Shown here in pieces: positions 4,698 through 12,699 of a DNA stretch of 12,813 nucleotides. The stretch's first letter is position 1; every line of letters begins with the position of its first letter. Source of the DNA: SVQP01 sp045606685 (lineage in GTDB: Bacteria > Bacillota > Clostridia > Oscillospirales > CAG-272); contig JAZUSJ010000203.1 of NCBI GenBank assembly GCA_045606685.1, positions 1 through 12,813 on the forward strand, given 5' to 3'. The translations under genes were made by a program, and so were the position numbers. The notes below the pieces were generated by a model, which was not told the DNA's origin, searched no databases, and saw only the letters and a program-made list of their open reading frames with translations.

Positions 4698-6182
4698 TCA
4701 GTCTTCAATGAAATTTTTTTCACATTGAGTGATCAGCTTGTCAATCTTATTCTGGCAAGATTTGGTGGACTTGGCCAGCTTGGATGCGACGTTGTAGGAC
4801 TTAGCAGCGATGGTGCCGTAGATCACGCTCTTGATCGGCTCGTTGATCGCATTGTCGTAAGCCAGCTCAAAAACGTTGCGGAAATTATCGTGGATGATAT
4901 CGATCATCGCGCCTGCCTGCGGATCGTCCGTGTATTTGATCTTCAAAGCAGTTTCATAATACTGCGGCATGACAGTTTTATCTGTTTCACGGTTGAGTAC
5001 TTCAAGCACGGTACTGATGTACTCCATGTCATTGAGTGCGGTAGTCAGAATGACGCCGACCTCGGTCGTATCGTGCGAGGAGGTGGTGTACTGCTTATCG
5101 GATGCAAAAAGCATGGGGTAGGGGATGATACCCAGATCGTTTTCCATGCCGCGCAAATTTTCCAAAGAGCCCAATCTCTGATAACCAACGATCAACGCCT
5201 GGTCACGTGCAAATACGTTCAGCATCTCTTGCTCGGTGAACGTGCCGGTTCCCTTGCTGTATATGAGATTATAGATGCTCTCGGTAAGCGCATAGGTGCG
5301 TTCGTTGTCAATGGTGATCAGGGGATAACCCGTTTCCTCGTCGCGAGTCATATAATCACAGTCGCCCGAGGTGATCAGCGGGATGGAGCAGCCCCAAATG
5401 TCGCAGATGGCAAAACCGTATCGGTCTTCCTCGTCTGCCTTGCCGTTACCGTTGAGGTCAACGTAGTTGTCGTCGATCAGATCCAGCATTTTTTGCTGCG
5501 TCCATTCGTAGTTAAGTACGACGTCGTAAAGCTCGTCGGGATTGCCGTATTTGTCCTCGTAAAGGCTCTTGTTGTAGATCAGACAGTGACCGCTTCGGAT
5601 AATGTCTGCAAAATAATCGCCCGCCAAAAGGAACTGATATCCCTCGACAAAGCTGACGTCGGTCATGTAGTCGGAGTACCAGTATTTCTGATCAAAGTCA
5701 AACTTGTATTCCTCATCCAGCGTATTGACGAAATAGCCGTTGATGCTGAGCGCGGCCAAAGGGTAGAGGTCGTTGATGATCAGGTCGAATTCATCCGAGC
5801 CGGATGTGACGAATTTTTTGATATCGTCGGATACGGCCGTATAAATCAGGTCGGAATGTACGTATTCGAGGTTGATGCCAAGCAGCTCCTCGGTATCAAG
5901 ATTTCTCTTGTAAACTGCAGATGCCACGATGTCAGAGGAATCGGCTTGCTCCTCACCTTCGATCATGAAGTTGGAGTTGCCCATGCCTGTAGACGCAGCG
6001 TTGACACTGGTGTAGATCCAGAATTCAGATCCACCGTAATCGACCGCCTCAAAGGGATCGTATTCGGATTCCCCTTCGCTAACGGTTTCTTTGGGGTTCT
6101 CTTCTTGCGTTTCTGCACAAGCACAAAGGCAGGGGAGAAGCAGAAGAGCTATTAAAAGCAAGGCCAAAAGACGGTTACGCAT
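4698..6182 (-). CDS. Extracellular solute-binding lipoprotein (ABC family-1 type)
   Basis: A 494-residue predicted lipoprotein resembling the substrate receptors of ABC importers, especially the carbohydrate-type family 1. The signal peptide (1-21) ends with lipobox LCAC and lipidated Cys22, followed by a short acidic linker. The mature part shows recognisable family texture: FDLIINDLYPLAALSINGYF near 133-151, WYSDYMTDVSF near 168-178, then LIYNKSLYEDKYGNPDELYDVV (around 201-222), the usual position of the hinge region. A 12-residue EF-hand-like loop DLNGNGKADEED (242-253) probably binds calcium; similar loops occur in Clostridia binding proteins. The ATG at 6182 follows AAAGGAGA. It is the second gene of an operon, 32 bases after another lipoprotein. 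No permease or ATPase gene is nearby, so it may share a transporter encoded elsewhere or act as a sensor. The ligand cannot be inferred. Confidence 0.78.
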   Translation of the reverse strand: MRNRLLALLLIALLLLPCLCACAETQEENPKETVSEGESEYDPFEAVDYGGSEFWIYTSVNAASTGMGNSNFMIEGEEQADSSDIVASAVYKRNLDTEELLGINLEYVHSDLIYTAVSDDIKKFVTSGSDEFDLIINDLYPLAALSINGYFVNTLDEEYKFDFDQKYWYSDYMTDVSFVEGYQFLLAGDYFADIIRSGHCLIYNKSLYEDKYGNPDELYDVVLNYEWTQQKMLDLIDDNYVDLNGNGKADEEDRYGFAICDIWGCSIPLITSGDCDYMTRDEETGYPLITIDNERTYALTESIYNLIYSKGTGTFTEQEMLNVFARDQALIVGYQRLGSLENLRGMENDLGIIPYPMLFASDKQYTTSSHDTTEVGVILTTALNDMEYISTVLEVLNRETDKTVMPQYYETALKIKYTDDPQAGAMIDIIHDNFRNVFELAYDNAINEPIKSVIYGTIAAKSYNVASKLAKSTKSCQNKIDKLITQCEKNFIED

Positions 6183-6214
6183 AACGGTTCTCCTTTTTCA
6201 CACTTGATGATGGA

Positions 6215-7216
6215 TTACTGTGCGGGAGTGACGGTTGCTTGGGTGAAGGTCTGACCTGCGGTCCAGGAGATCGTGTAGGTCATAGTGCCGTGTGCCAAGA
6301 AATTCTGTGCAAAGCCTGCATAGTGCAGCTGCGCCATATCTGCGGGGCAGAAGCCTTCCAGCGTAGGCATATCAACCATTTCGTTGAGCAGTGTTTTATA
6401 GGAGTCGTCCAGCTTTTTCAGATAAGCGGTAAAGTCGGGCTCTTTGTTGTTTTCATCCCAGCTGTAGAAATCCACAATGCGGAAGGTCAGGGTTGCGGTG
6501 AATCTGTCACCGGTTCTCTGCACGTTGGAAAGGTCAGCCATGGTGGAATAGGAACCGAGAGCGAAATAGATGGGGCCGTCGTTGGAGCGCAGGCTTGTGA
6601 AGTCCATGGGTGCGCTCTGGGTGACGTTGATGCCGCTCTGGCCGTCAGCTACCAGATTTTCTGCTGCCTTCATAGCTGCATTGACGGTCGTTTCCTGTGC
6701 AGCGAGTACCTTGGGATGCTCCAGCATCTGGGCCATCTGATCCGAGTATTCGTAGGTGCTGCCGGAAGCCTCCGCGTAGTGCTTGATCATAGCAGCGCCA
6801 AAGCCGAGATCCAGGGTAAAGCCGGTTTCCTCATAGAGATCCTCCAGCTCGTCTTCCAGCTCGTATTCAGCTACGTACTTTTCATAGTTGGCGATGTAGT
6901 CAGCAATTTTGTAGACGTTGTTGACCTTAGTCGTGTCGTAGGAGGAGCCGGTTGCGTAGGTCTCTTCCGACTTCTTGATCTGCTCTGCGAAGATCTCTTC
7001 CAAGGTCAGCACGGGAGCATCGGTGGAATAGTTACCGTATTTGGTTGCGGGGGGCGTGGTTTGGGATTGCTGTGTGGTAGCACCGGGGGTGGAAGAGCCG
7101 GGGGTGCCACCGGGGCCGTCGGGTGTGTCGGGTGTCTTGTTGTTGCAGCTCACAAGAACGGTGAGAGCCATAGCAAGCACGAGCAAAACCGCGATCCATT
7201 TGGTATTCATTTTCAT
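6215..7216 (-). CDS. Lipoprotein of unknown function, first gene of operon with the solute-binding protein
   Basis: A 333-residue predicted lipoprotein that I cannot name. The signal peptide (1-23) ends in lipobox LVSC with Cys24 lipidated; a Gly/Pro/Thr/Gln-rich linker (about 25-60) leads to a soluble domain. The middle part is helical and acidic (IADYIANYEKYVAEYELEDE, about 104-123). The C-terminal third looks like a beta-rich fold: YFALGSYSTMADL (217-229), FRIVDFYSWDENN (245-257), then LHYAGFAQNFLAHGTMTYTI (297-316). That last arrangement (a D-x-Y-s-W block followed by an LHxxGxAxxF block) reminds me of uncharacterised C-terminal domains seen in secreted polymorphic-toxin proteins, but this is recollection, not a match. 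I start at ATG 7216, after CGGAGG at good spacing; a second ATG six bases later is possible. A consensus promoter at 7261-7289 drives it. No terminator separates it from the downstream gene. Confidence 0.7.
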   Translation of the reverse strand: MKMNTKWIAVLLVLAMALTVLVSCNNKTPDTPDGPGGTPGSSTPGATTQQSQTTPPATKYGNYSTDAPVLTLEEIFAEQIKKSEETYATGSSYDTTKVNNVYKIADYIANYEKYVAEYELEDELEDLYEETGFTLDLGFGAAMIKHYAEASGSTYEYSDQMAQMLEHPKVLAAQETTVNAAMKAAENLVADGQSGINVTQSAPMDFTSLRSNDGPIYFALGSYSTMADLSNVQRTGDRFTATLTFRIVDFYSWDENNKEPDFTAYLKKLDDSYKTLLNEMVDMPTLEGFCPADMAQLHYAGFAQNFLAHGTMTYTISWTAGQTFTQATVTPAQ

Positions 7217-7239
7217 GATTTTTACCTCCGTATATATTA

Positions 7240-7269
7240 TGATATACCCATACAGTATAGAGTATATCA
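7240..7269. promoter_or_regulatory. Inverted repeat over the -10 region, candidate operator
   Basis: TGATATAC (7240-7247) and GTATATCA (7262-7269) are perfect 8-bp inverted copies separated by 14 bp. The right half overlaps the -10 box (7261-7266) of the lipoprotein operon and the left half lies in the early leader. The size and placement suit a dimeric repressor site; no regulator gene is nearby and the AT-richness makes chance possible. Confidence 0.4.
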
Positions 7270-7289
7270 CATTTTTTTGCAAATGTCAA
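7261..7289 (-). promoter_or_regulatory. Promoter of the two-lipoprotein operon
   Basis: On the minus strand TTGACA (7289-7284), 17-bp spacer, TATACT (7266-7261). The transcript would start near 7254, about 38 nt before the start codon at 7216. Confidence 0.85.
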
Positions 7290-7341
7290 TCATTGACGCA
7301 AGTATTGTCGAAATTTTACACATGATGCAAAAAGAAAAACG

Positions 7342-7373
7342 AAAGCCCTGCCTCACCCGGGAGGCAGGGCTTT
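7342..7373 (-). terminator. Rho-independent terminator of the beta-helix lipoprotein gene
   Basis: On the minus strand AAAGCCCTGCCTC pairs with GAGGCAGGGCTTT over 13 bp around a 6-nt loop and is followed by CGTTTTTCTTTTT. It lies 10 bases after the stop codon at 7383 and isolates this gene from the downstream operon. Confidence 0.95.
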
Positions 7374-7382
7374 GGTGGAAAA

Positions 7383-10300
7383 TCAGCCGACCTTGACTGT
7401 GATGGATGCGATATAGAATTCGCAAGGCTCGATCTGATAGAAGAGAAGCGTATCGGTGCCGTAGGGGACGGAATCGGTAAAGGTCAGCGTGTAAAGGCCG
7501 GGAACGTTCGGATCAGCCGTGAGCTTATAGTTGCATTCCGCGCTGTTCTGACCGCCGCCTGTCATGTTCAGCACAACGAATGCGCCGCGGGCGTTGTCAT
7601 CCAGATTTCCCTTACAGTCATATACCTTCAGGGTAATGGTGTACTTATTTCCACCCAACAGCGGGTTTGCGAGTGCCACGGCATCAAAGTTATCCTTGAA
7701 ATAGTATGCATATTCGCCAAAGCCTGCTTCGGTGAGCTTTTGCTTGGTGTACTCGTTCAGGCAGGAGGAATCCACGTAGGAATTCTTGGTGGTCTCAAAA
7801 AAGATTCCTTGTGCAAAATCGTAGGTAAAGCCTTCCTTGAGCTGATCGGTCGTTGCCTGCGTCATATTTTCGGGAATGATGGTGGTGTTGGGATTCATGC
7901 CGGGCATCTTGGTGATCGAGAAATTACCAACGTAGATGTCCGCATACTTTGCCGGGGTAGAGTCAAGGAAGAATTTCAGTTCATATTCACCCGTGGTACC
8001 AACCTGCCAGTCCATTTCAAAGTGATACATTCCCTCACCGTTGAAAATACCTTGCTTGAGTACACGGTTGCCCGGAGTATTGTCCATGGCAAGCAGGTAC
8101 ATGGTAGTGCCTGCCGAGGCGGGGGAGGCGATGTAGGCGTCAATGCTGATGTGATAGGTCGTGCCGGATACAAAGTAAGACTTTTTGGTCAGACCTGTAA
8201 ACTGACCAACGTCCCCGTTCAGATGCATCACGGTCTCGCCAAAGCGATCGGATGCGCCCAGAATCGCTTGCTTGACTGCTTCATCCTGAATGTCGGATGT
8301 CTTGAGTACTTCACCGCCCTTGATCTGCACCTTGCTGTCCCAAACGAAGGTGTGACCTGCCTCCAGCTGGCTGATCGAGGGATTGGCATTGACGAATGCG
8401 GCCAAGGTCAACTCGCCAAGGTAAACGGTGCCGTTGCCTTCATATTCAATATAAGAGATCTTTCCGGAGCCGTTTGCTTCATATTGAAGGGTTACGGTGG
8501 TCAGCTCACCCGTAGTCCCGAAGAGATTGTCGGTGACTACCTGATCGCCGATGATAAGGCTTGCCTTAACGGGGGATTCGGTGTAATAGGTCAGCTTGAT
8601 GATATGGCTGCTGTTTTTTTCGTGCAGGGCAGAGAATGCCGAAGCACTCAAGCCGTCCAGATACAGCTTTTCGCCCTGCTTTGCGGACAGCTGCAGTACG
8701 TTTTCACTGACGTTTTCCTGATCAAGCTGTGCTGCAAGAGCGGTGTCCAGACTGCTCAGAGGCGTTATGGCTGCGCCTTCACCGGTCATGGGCATGGTAA
8801 AGAGCGTCCAATCATAGGTAACGCCAAGCAAGAGATCGTTCTTGGTGGGAGCAATGCTTTGCGGGCCGGCGTTTGCGGCTGCATTCTTGATTGTGAACAG
8901 ATCCTCCGTGGTATATTCCTCAGAGATGGTATATTCAGCGCTGGTCTTGGTAAACACGCGGCTGCTGTTGAAGGTACAGTTCCAGAAGCCGATGTCCACG
9001 ATATGCTCGCCGATCTTTTTCATACGCTTTGCGGTATTGCGGTTGTAGGCATCGATCTGAATCTCACCTCCGTTGAAGGTGCAGCCCACAAAATCCACGT
9101 TACCGGGCATGGGGCCTTCCACCGAGCCCTCTACCATCATCCAGGTCACCAACATATCAAAGGTCGTATTTTCTACGTAAAGGTTGCGCAAGAAACGGAA
9201 GGTTCCCTGGAAGTGACAGTTGGTGATGGTGCTTCCGGGTGCGCCCGTGTCGCGGTTGGCAACGACGCAGCCTGCTGTGACGTTATCAATGGTCTGACCG
9301 TAGTAGAGATAGAGCGTGCAGGAGCCGTCCGCGTTGCGGATGATCGAGCGAACGCGTGCGCTGCCCTTATAAGTGCCGTCCGAGAGATTGTAGATGTCTA
9401 CGGTATCGCCGGGGAAGCATACAAAGGGGGCAGAGGGAACTTCAACGTTTTTGACAACAAAGGTTGAGTTGTTGTCTACCGAAACGACTGTGCCGAGTGT
9501 TGCTGCGATGTTGAATACGTCGTCAAACAGCACGTCAGCCTCGCAATTATTCCAGTGCAGGGCTGCGGAGTTGTCCTTGCAATGGTAGCCGTCGCGCCAT
9601 GAAACCATCTTGATCTCTCTGTCGTTGTCCTGTGCGGGAACAAGATCTACGTTTTCGAAGAACACGGGAGCGGTGTTTTGCATCACTGCCCATACGAAAG
9701 AGGATGCAGCATGAATGCCGACGTTTTCAAACAGCATGGGCTGATCTGAGCCTGCCACGTGGATCACCTGATCTGCGGCGTGTCCTACACCGGGGTTGGG
9801 CAGGAATACCAGATCGCCTTCCTGATAGTGAGGCTTGTTGGTATACGTGTATTTGACCTGCTTATCGGCAGTCTTGACAGACTTGCTGATGAATTGGTGA
9901 GGACGCTGCTGCGTGCCCTCGGTATACATGATCGAGAAGCCGTTGATGCGTGCGAAATCGTACTGATCCACATAGGGGTTCCGGTCTACGCTGTAGGTGA
10001 TGTCATTCCCGTCTACTCCGATGACCTTGCCGACCAGATAAACCGATACGGCATAGTCGAAATGCAGATTGGTCATCTTGATATTGCCGCAGTCCGAGAA
10101 ACGGATATAGCGCATATCGGGCGAGATGAGTACGGTAGAGCCGCAGCCGTCAATGGTTGCGTCATGCGCGTTATTGAGTGTAAAGGGGGTAAGGCGGCTT
10201 CCGGGGACGGATTTGATGTAGTAGGTCTTGTTTTCCTCAAATTTGAGTGTTGCGTGCTGCTCTGCGGCAGCGGTGACTGCAGCAAAAATTGCCGCACCGT

Positions 10301-10598
10301 CATCAGTCACGCCGTCACCGACCGCACCGAAGTCCTTGACGTACAGAACGGTATCGGTGGTTGCACCGATGCTTTGCTTGATGGCATTCAATTCTTCTTT
10401 TTTCTGCTCAAGCGCATCCTTGGTCTGCTCCGGGGGAGCGGGCGGATCTTCGGGCTGTGTGGTTTGTTCAGGAGGATTGGTGTCGGTTGATTCGGATGAC
10501 TCTGAGGTGGGATTCTGCGGATCATCGGGAGTGCAGGCAGCAAATGAAAGCAGCATGCAGCTGCACAGGAATAATGCAACAATTTTTAGCAATCGCAT
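7383..10598 (-). CDS. Large surface lipoprotein: right-handed beta-helix (pectate-lyase/GH28 superfamily, GH110-like) with three C-terminal modules
   Basis: A 1071-residue predicted cell-surface lipoprotein. Signal peptide 1-21 ends in lipobox FAAC (Cys22). A Pro/Ser/Thr/Glu linker (23-57) and a short helix (58-77) follow. At 84-103 VLYVKDFGAVGDGVTDDGAA is the classic entry of the pectate-lyase-3/GH28-type beta-helix, and the helix continues to about 570 with short parallel-strand repeats such as FENVGIHAAS, FENVDLV, VKNVEV, ITNCHF, VENTTF, FVGCTF and FWNCTF. Asp336 in RDGYHC and the Asp359-Asp360 pair in LFDDVFNI, 23-24 residues later, sit as I remember the catalytic aspartates of GH110 alpha-galactosidases, so a polysaccharide- or glycan-cleaving role is likely, with the family tentative. 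The C-terminus has three related modules (about 589-735, 744-897 and 919-1071), each opening with L-x-x-G-x-T-(Y/F)-x-(W/F). The ATG at 10598 follows TGGAGG. The gene is monocistronic. Confidence 0.82.
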   Translation of the reverse strand: MRLLKIVALFLCSCMLLSFAACTPDDPQNPTSESSESTDTNPPEQTTQPEDPPAPPEQTKDALEQKKEELNAIKQSIGATTDTVLYVKDFGAVGDGVTDDGAAIFAAVTAAAEQHATLKFEENKTYYIKSVPGSRLTPFTLNNAHDATIDGCGSTVLISPDMRYIRFSDCGNIKMTNLHFDYAVSVYLVGKVIGVDGNDITYSVDRNPYVDQYDFARINGFSIMYTEGTQQRPHQFISKSVKTADKQVKYTYTNKPHYQEGDLVFLPNPGVGHAADQVIHVAGSDQPMLFENVGIHAASSFVWAVMQNTAPVFFENVDLVPAQDNDREIKMVSWRDGYHCKDNSAALHWNNCEADVLFDDVFNIAATLGTVVSVDNNSTFVVKNVEVPSAPFVCFPGDTVDIYNLSDGTYKGSARVRSIIRNADGSCTLYLYYGQTIDNVTAGCVVANRDTGAPGSTITNCHFQGTFRFLRNLYVENTTFDMLVTWMMVEGSVEGPMPGNVDFVGCTFNGGEIQIDAYNRNTAKRMKKIGEHIVDIGFWNCTFNSSRVFTKTSAEYTISEEYTTEDLFTIKNAAANAGPQSIAPTKNDLLLGVTYDWTLFTMPMTGEGAAITPLSSLDTALAAQLDQENVSENVLQLSAKQGEKLYLDGLSASAFSALHEKNSSHIIKLTYYTESPVKASLIIGDQVVTDNLFGTTGELTTVTLQYEANGSGKISYIEYEGNGTVYLGELTLAAFVNANPSISQLEAGHTFVWDSKVQIKGGEVLKTSDIQDEAVKQAILGASDRFGETVMHLNGDVGQFTGLTKKSYFVSGTTYHISIDAYIASPASAGTTMYLLAMDNTPGNRVLKQGIFNGEGMYHFEMDWQVGTTGEYELKFFLDSTPAKYADIYVGNFSITKMPGMNPNTTIIPENMTQATTDQLKEGFTYDFAQGIFFETTKNSYVDSSCLNEYTKQKLTEAGFGEYAYYFKDNFDAVALANPLLGGNKYTITLKVYDCKGNLDDNARGAFVVLNMTGGGQNSAECNYKLTADPNVPGLYTLTFTDSVPYGTDTLLFYQIEPCEFYIASITVKVG

Positions 10599-10628
10599 AT
10601 TGTACCTCCATGTGGATGAATATAATTC

Positions 10629-10657
10629 ATTATAGCATACTATTATGGAAATTGCAA
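10629..10657 (-). promoter_or_regulatory. Promoter of the beta-helix lipoprotein gene
   Basis: On the minus strand TTGCAA (10657-10652), 17-bp spacer, TATAAT (10634-10629). The start near 10622 leaves a leader of about 24 nt before the ATG at 10598. Confidence 0.8.
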
Positions 10658-10691
10658 TATTGTTCAACTAACAAATCAACAATAATTGTGA

Positions 10692-10722
10692 AATCATATG
10701 GCAGTATTGAGAGCATATGATT
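10692..10722. promoter_or_regulatory. 9-bp inverted repeat in the divergent intergenic region
   Basis: AATCATATG (10692-10700) and CATATGATT (10714-10722) are perfect inverted copies with a 13-bp gap. They lie about 35 bp upstream of one promoter's -35 box (10652-10657) and 80 bp upstream of the other's (10804-10809). A regulator-binding site for one or both divergent genes is plausible. Apart from this repeat and the two promoters, I see nothing in 10599-10887. Confidence 0.35.
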
Positions 10723-10803
10723 ATATCTGTCAGTCGGAGCAGTTGCGAATAGTGACAAATGTAACATTATATGCATGGAATTGTGAACAAATATGGGATC
10801 GCC

Positions 10804-10832
10804 TTGACAAGGGCGGCACGCTTCCGTATAAT
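10804..10832 (+). promoter_or_regulatory. Consensus promoter of the acyl-CoA synthetase gene
   Basis: TTGACA (10804-10809), 17-bp spacer, TATAAT (10827-10832): a perfect sigma-A consensus. Transcription should start near 10839, giving a leader of about 50 nt to the ATG at 10888. Confidence 0.9.
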
Positions 10833-10887
10833 GTATGTGATCATTCAATGGAAAAGCTTTGCATATTTTGGAAGAGAGGTATAAAAA

Positions 10888-12600
10888 ATGAAAAAGAATA
10901 CCAAGCAGGCCTCAAGCACATATTGTCCGCAGATATGGGATGCGACCGATCTGTATGCCGCTATGCGCGGACATGGCGAGAAGGTCGCGCTGCGTTATAT
11001 TGAGGGCGGCAAGGTCAAGGATATGACCTATAAGGCATTTTGCGATAACATTCTGGATATGGCCGCAGGCCTGGATGCGCTGGGACTTCGCGGTAAAAGA
11101 ATTGCGCTGATCGGTCAGACCAGCCCCATGTGGCTGACTGCTTACGTGGCCGTGCTTGCGCTGGACAGCGTGATCATCCCCATGGACAGAGAGGTCGCAC
11201 AGGATCAGATCGAGCAGTTTATCGCATCGGTGGATGCAGAAGCTGTGATCTACGGTGAGTCCTTCAACGGTCATTTTGACCGCGCGATGGAAACCCACCC
11301 CACGCTCAAGCACTTTATTCCCATGCTGCCCGAGCGCGGTGACCATGACAAGGTCACAAGCTATGAAAAGGTACTGCGCATGGGCGCGGCGGGTGTGCGC
11401 ATGGGTTGGAATCTGCCCAGAATTGCGGATCGCTCCAAGCTTGCAGAAATGCTGTTTACGTCGGGTACGACCGGCAGCTCCAAGTGTGTCATGCTCAGTC
11501 AGCAGAATATTTATGCAACGGTCAACGCGGCCATGCAGTATATTGATATGACGCCCGACGACGTATCGCTGAGCGTGCTGCCCGTGCATCACACCTACGA
11601 GCTGATGTGTCTGCAGGCTGAATTGCTGCTGGGCATGACCATCTGCATCAACGACAAGCTGCGCCACGTCGTGAAAAATATGAATCGCTTCAAGCCGACT
11701 GTCATGACGCTTGTGCCGCTGTTCCTGGACACCATGGAAAAGAAGGTCTGGGCAGAGGCAGAGAAGAAGGGAAAGGCCAAAACGCTGCGCGCTGCCATGA
11801 AGACCTCGGACGCGCTGCGAAAAACGGGTGTGGATGCACGCAGAAAGCTGTTTGCGGACGTGCATAAGGCATTTGGCGGCAATCTGCGCGTGATCATTTG
11901 CGGCGGTGCAAAGCTCAATCCCGCCCTGATCAAGACCTTTGACAGCTTCGGTATTACGGTCTACGAGGGCTGCGGTATTACCGAATGCTCTCCGCTGACC
12001 ACGCTCAATCCCTGCTTTGCGCCCCGTCCCGGTTCGATCGGCAAGCCTGTGAGCTGCTGCAATCTGCGCTTGGACACCACCGGTTACGGCAGAAATGACA
12101 GGGGATACCGCGAGGGAGAGATCCAGGTCAAGGGTGCCAACGTCATGCTTGGCTACTATCAAAACCCCGAGGCAAATGCGGCAGTCTTTACAGAGGACGG
12201 CTGGTTCCGCACGGGCGACGTGGGCTACCGTGACGATAAGGGCTACTATTATATCACGGGCAGATGCAAGTCTGTCATTGTGCTGGACAACGGCAAGAAC
12301 GTGTTCCCCGAGGAGATCGAAGAGTATCTGGGTGCCTTGGATACCGTTGCCGAGTGTGTGGTAGTAGGCAGAAAGCTGGATGAAAGCACGCCCACCGCAC
12401 TTGTTGCCGTGATCTATCCCAACTACGACAAGTTTGAAAAGGACAACTCGGATGAAAACGTCAAGGCCACCATTCTGGCATCCATCCGCGCCATCAACCG
12501 CGATCTGCCCAGCTTCAAGCAGATCCAGCGTATCGAGCTGCGCAAGACCGAGTTTGAAAAGACCACGTCCAAGAAGATCAAAAGACATCTGATCAAGTAA
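10888..12600 (+). CDS. AMP-forming long-chain acyl-CoA synthetase-type ligase
   Basis: A 570-residue enzyme of the ANL superfamily (adenylate-forming ligases), closest in texture to long-chain fatty-acid CoA ligases that activate an acid with ATP and pass it to CoA or another thiol. Motifs in order: P-loop TSGTTGSSK at 191-199, HHTYE at 234-238 (the His/aromatic-rich A4 region), ICGGAKLNP at 337-345, YEGCGITECSP at 359-369 (A5), GEIQVKGANVMLGYY at 410-424, DGWFRTGDVGY at 437-447 (A7 with the ribose-binding Asp444), ITGRCKSVIVLDNGKNVFPEEIE at about 456-478 (hinge, A8) and KTTSKKIKR near 558-566 with the likely catalytic Lys563. There is no signal peptide, so it is cytosolic, possibly membrane-associated. 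The ATG at 10888 follows GAGAGG. It stands alone; no acyl-carrier protein or lipid gene is beside it. The acyl substrate, and whether the acceptor is CoA or a carrier protein, cannot be read from the sequence. Confidence 0.9.
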   Translation: MKKNTKQASSTYCPQIWDATDLYAAMRGHGEKVALRYIEGGKVKDMTYKAFCDNILDMAAGLDALGLRGKRIALIGQTSPMWLTAYVAVLALDSVIIPMDREVAQDQIEQFIASVDAEAVIYGESFNGHFDRAMETHPTLKHFIPMLPERGDHDKVTSYEKVLRMGAAGVRMGWNLPRIADRSKLAEMLFTSGTTGSSKCVMLSQQNIYATVNAAMQYIDMTPDDVSLSVLPVHHTYELMCLQAELLLGMTICINDKLRHVVKNMNRFKPTVMTLVPLFLDTMEKKVWAEAEKKGKAKTLRAAMKTSDALRKTGVDARRKLFADVHKAFGGNLRVIICGGAKLNPALIKTFDSFGITVYEGCGITECSPLTTLNPCFAPRPGSIGKPVSCCNLRLDTTGYGRNDRGYREGEIQVKGANVMLGYYQNPEANAAVFTEDGWFRTGDVGYRDDKGYYYITGRCKSVIVLDNGKNVFPEEIEEYLGALDTVAECVVVGRKLDESTPTALVAVIYPNYDKFEKDNSDENVKATILASIRAINRDLPSFKQIQRIELRKTEFEKTTSKKIKRHLIK

Positions 12601-12666
12601 AAACGGTGATTGCAAACGGGGCTGCGGAAATAGCCGAGCAATTCGCGCAAAATAAGGACTGTATCA

Positions 12667-12698
12667 TGGGGAGATACTCCAAGCGGAGTATCTCCCCA
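12667..12698 (+). terminator. Strong hairpin after the ligase gene, probable terminator
   Basis: TGGGGAGATACTCC (12667-12680) and GGAGTATCTCCCCA (12685-12698) form a perfect 14-bp stem with an AAGC loop. It lies 66 bases after the stop codon. The following GTTCTATT is only weakly U-rich, so termination efficiency is uncertain; it may instead be part of the repeat structure that follows. Confidence 0.6.
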
Positions 12699-12699
12699 G

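Noticed and set aside
4725..6155. 476-codon plus-strand frame opposite the solute-binding protein
   Set aside because: No start signals and a Val/Asp/His-rich translation typical of antisense frames; the minus-strand gene has a ribosome binding site, signal peptide and lipobox.
7740..9467. 575-codon plus-strand frame opposite the beta-helix gene
   Set aside because: No ribosome binding site or family motif; it is the mirror frame of a 1071-residue gene with clear domains.
10912..12615. 567-codon minus-strand frame opposite the acyl-CoA synthetase
   Set aside because: The plus-strand protein has every ANL motif; the reverse frame has no start signal or recognisable feature.
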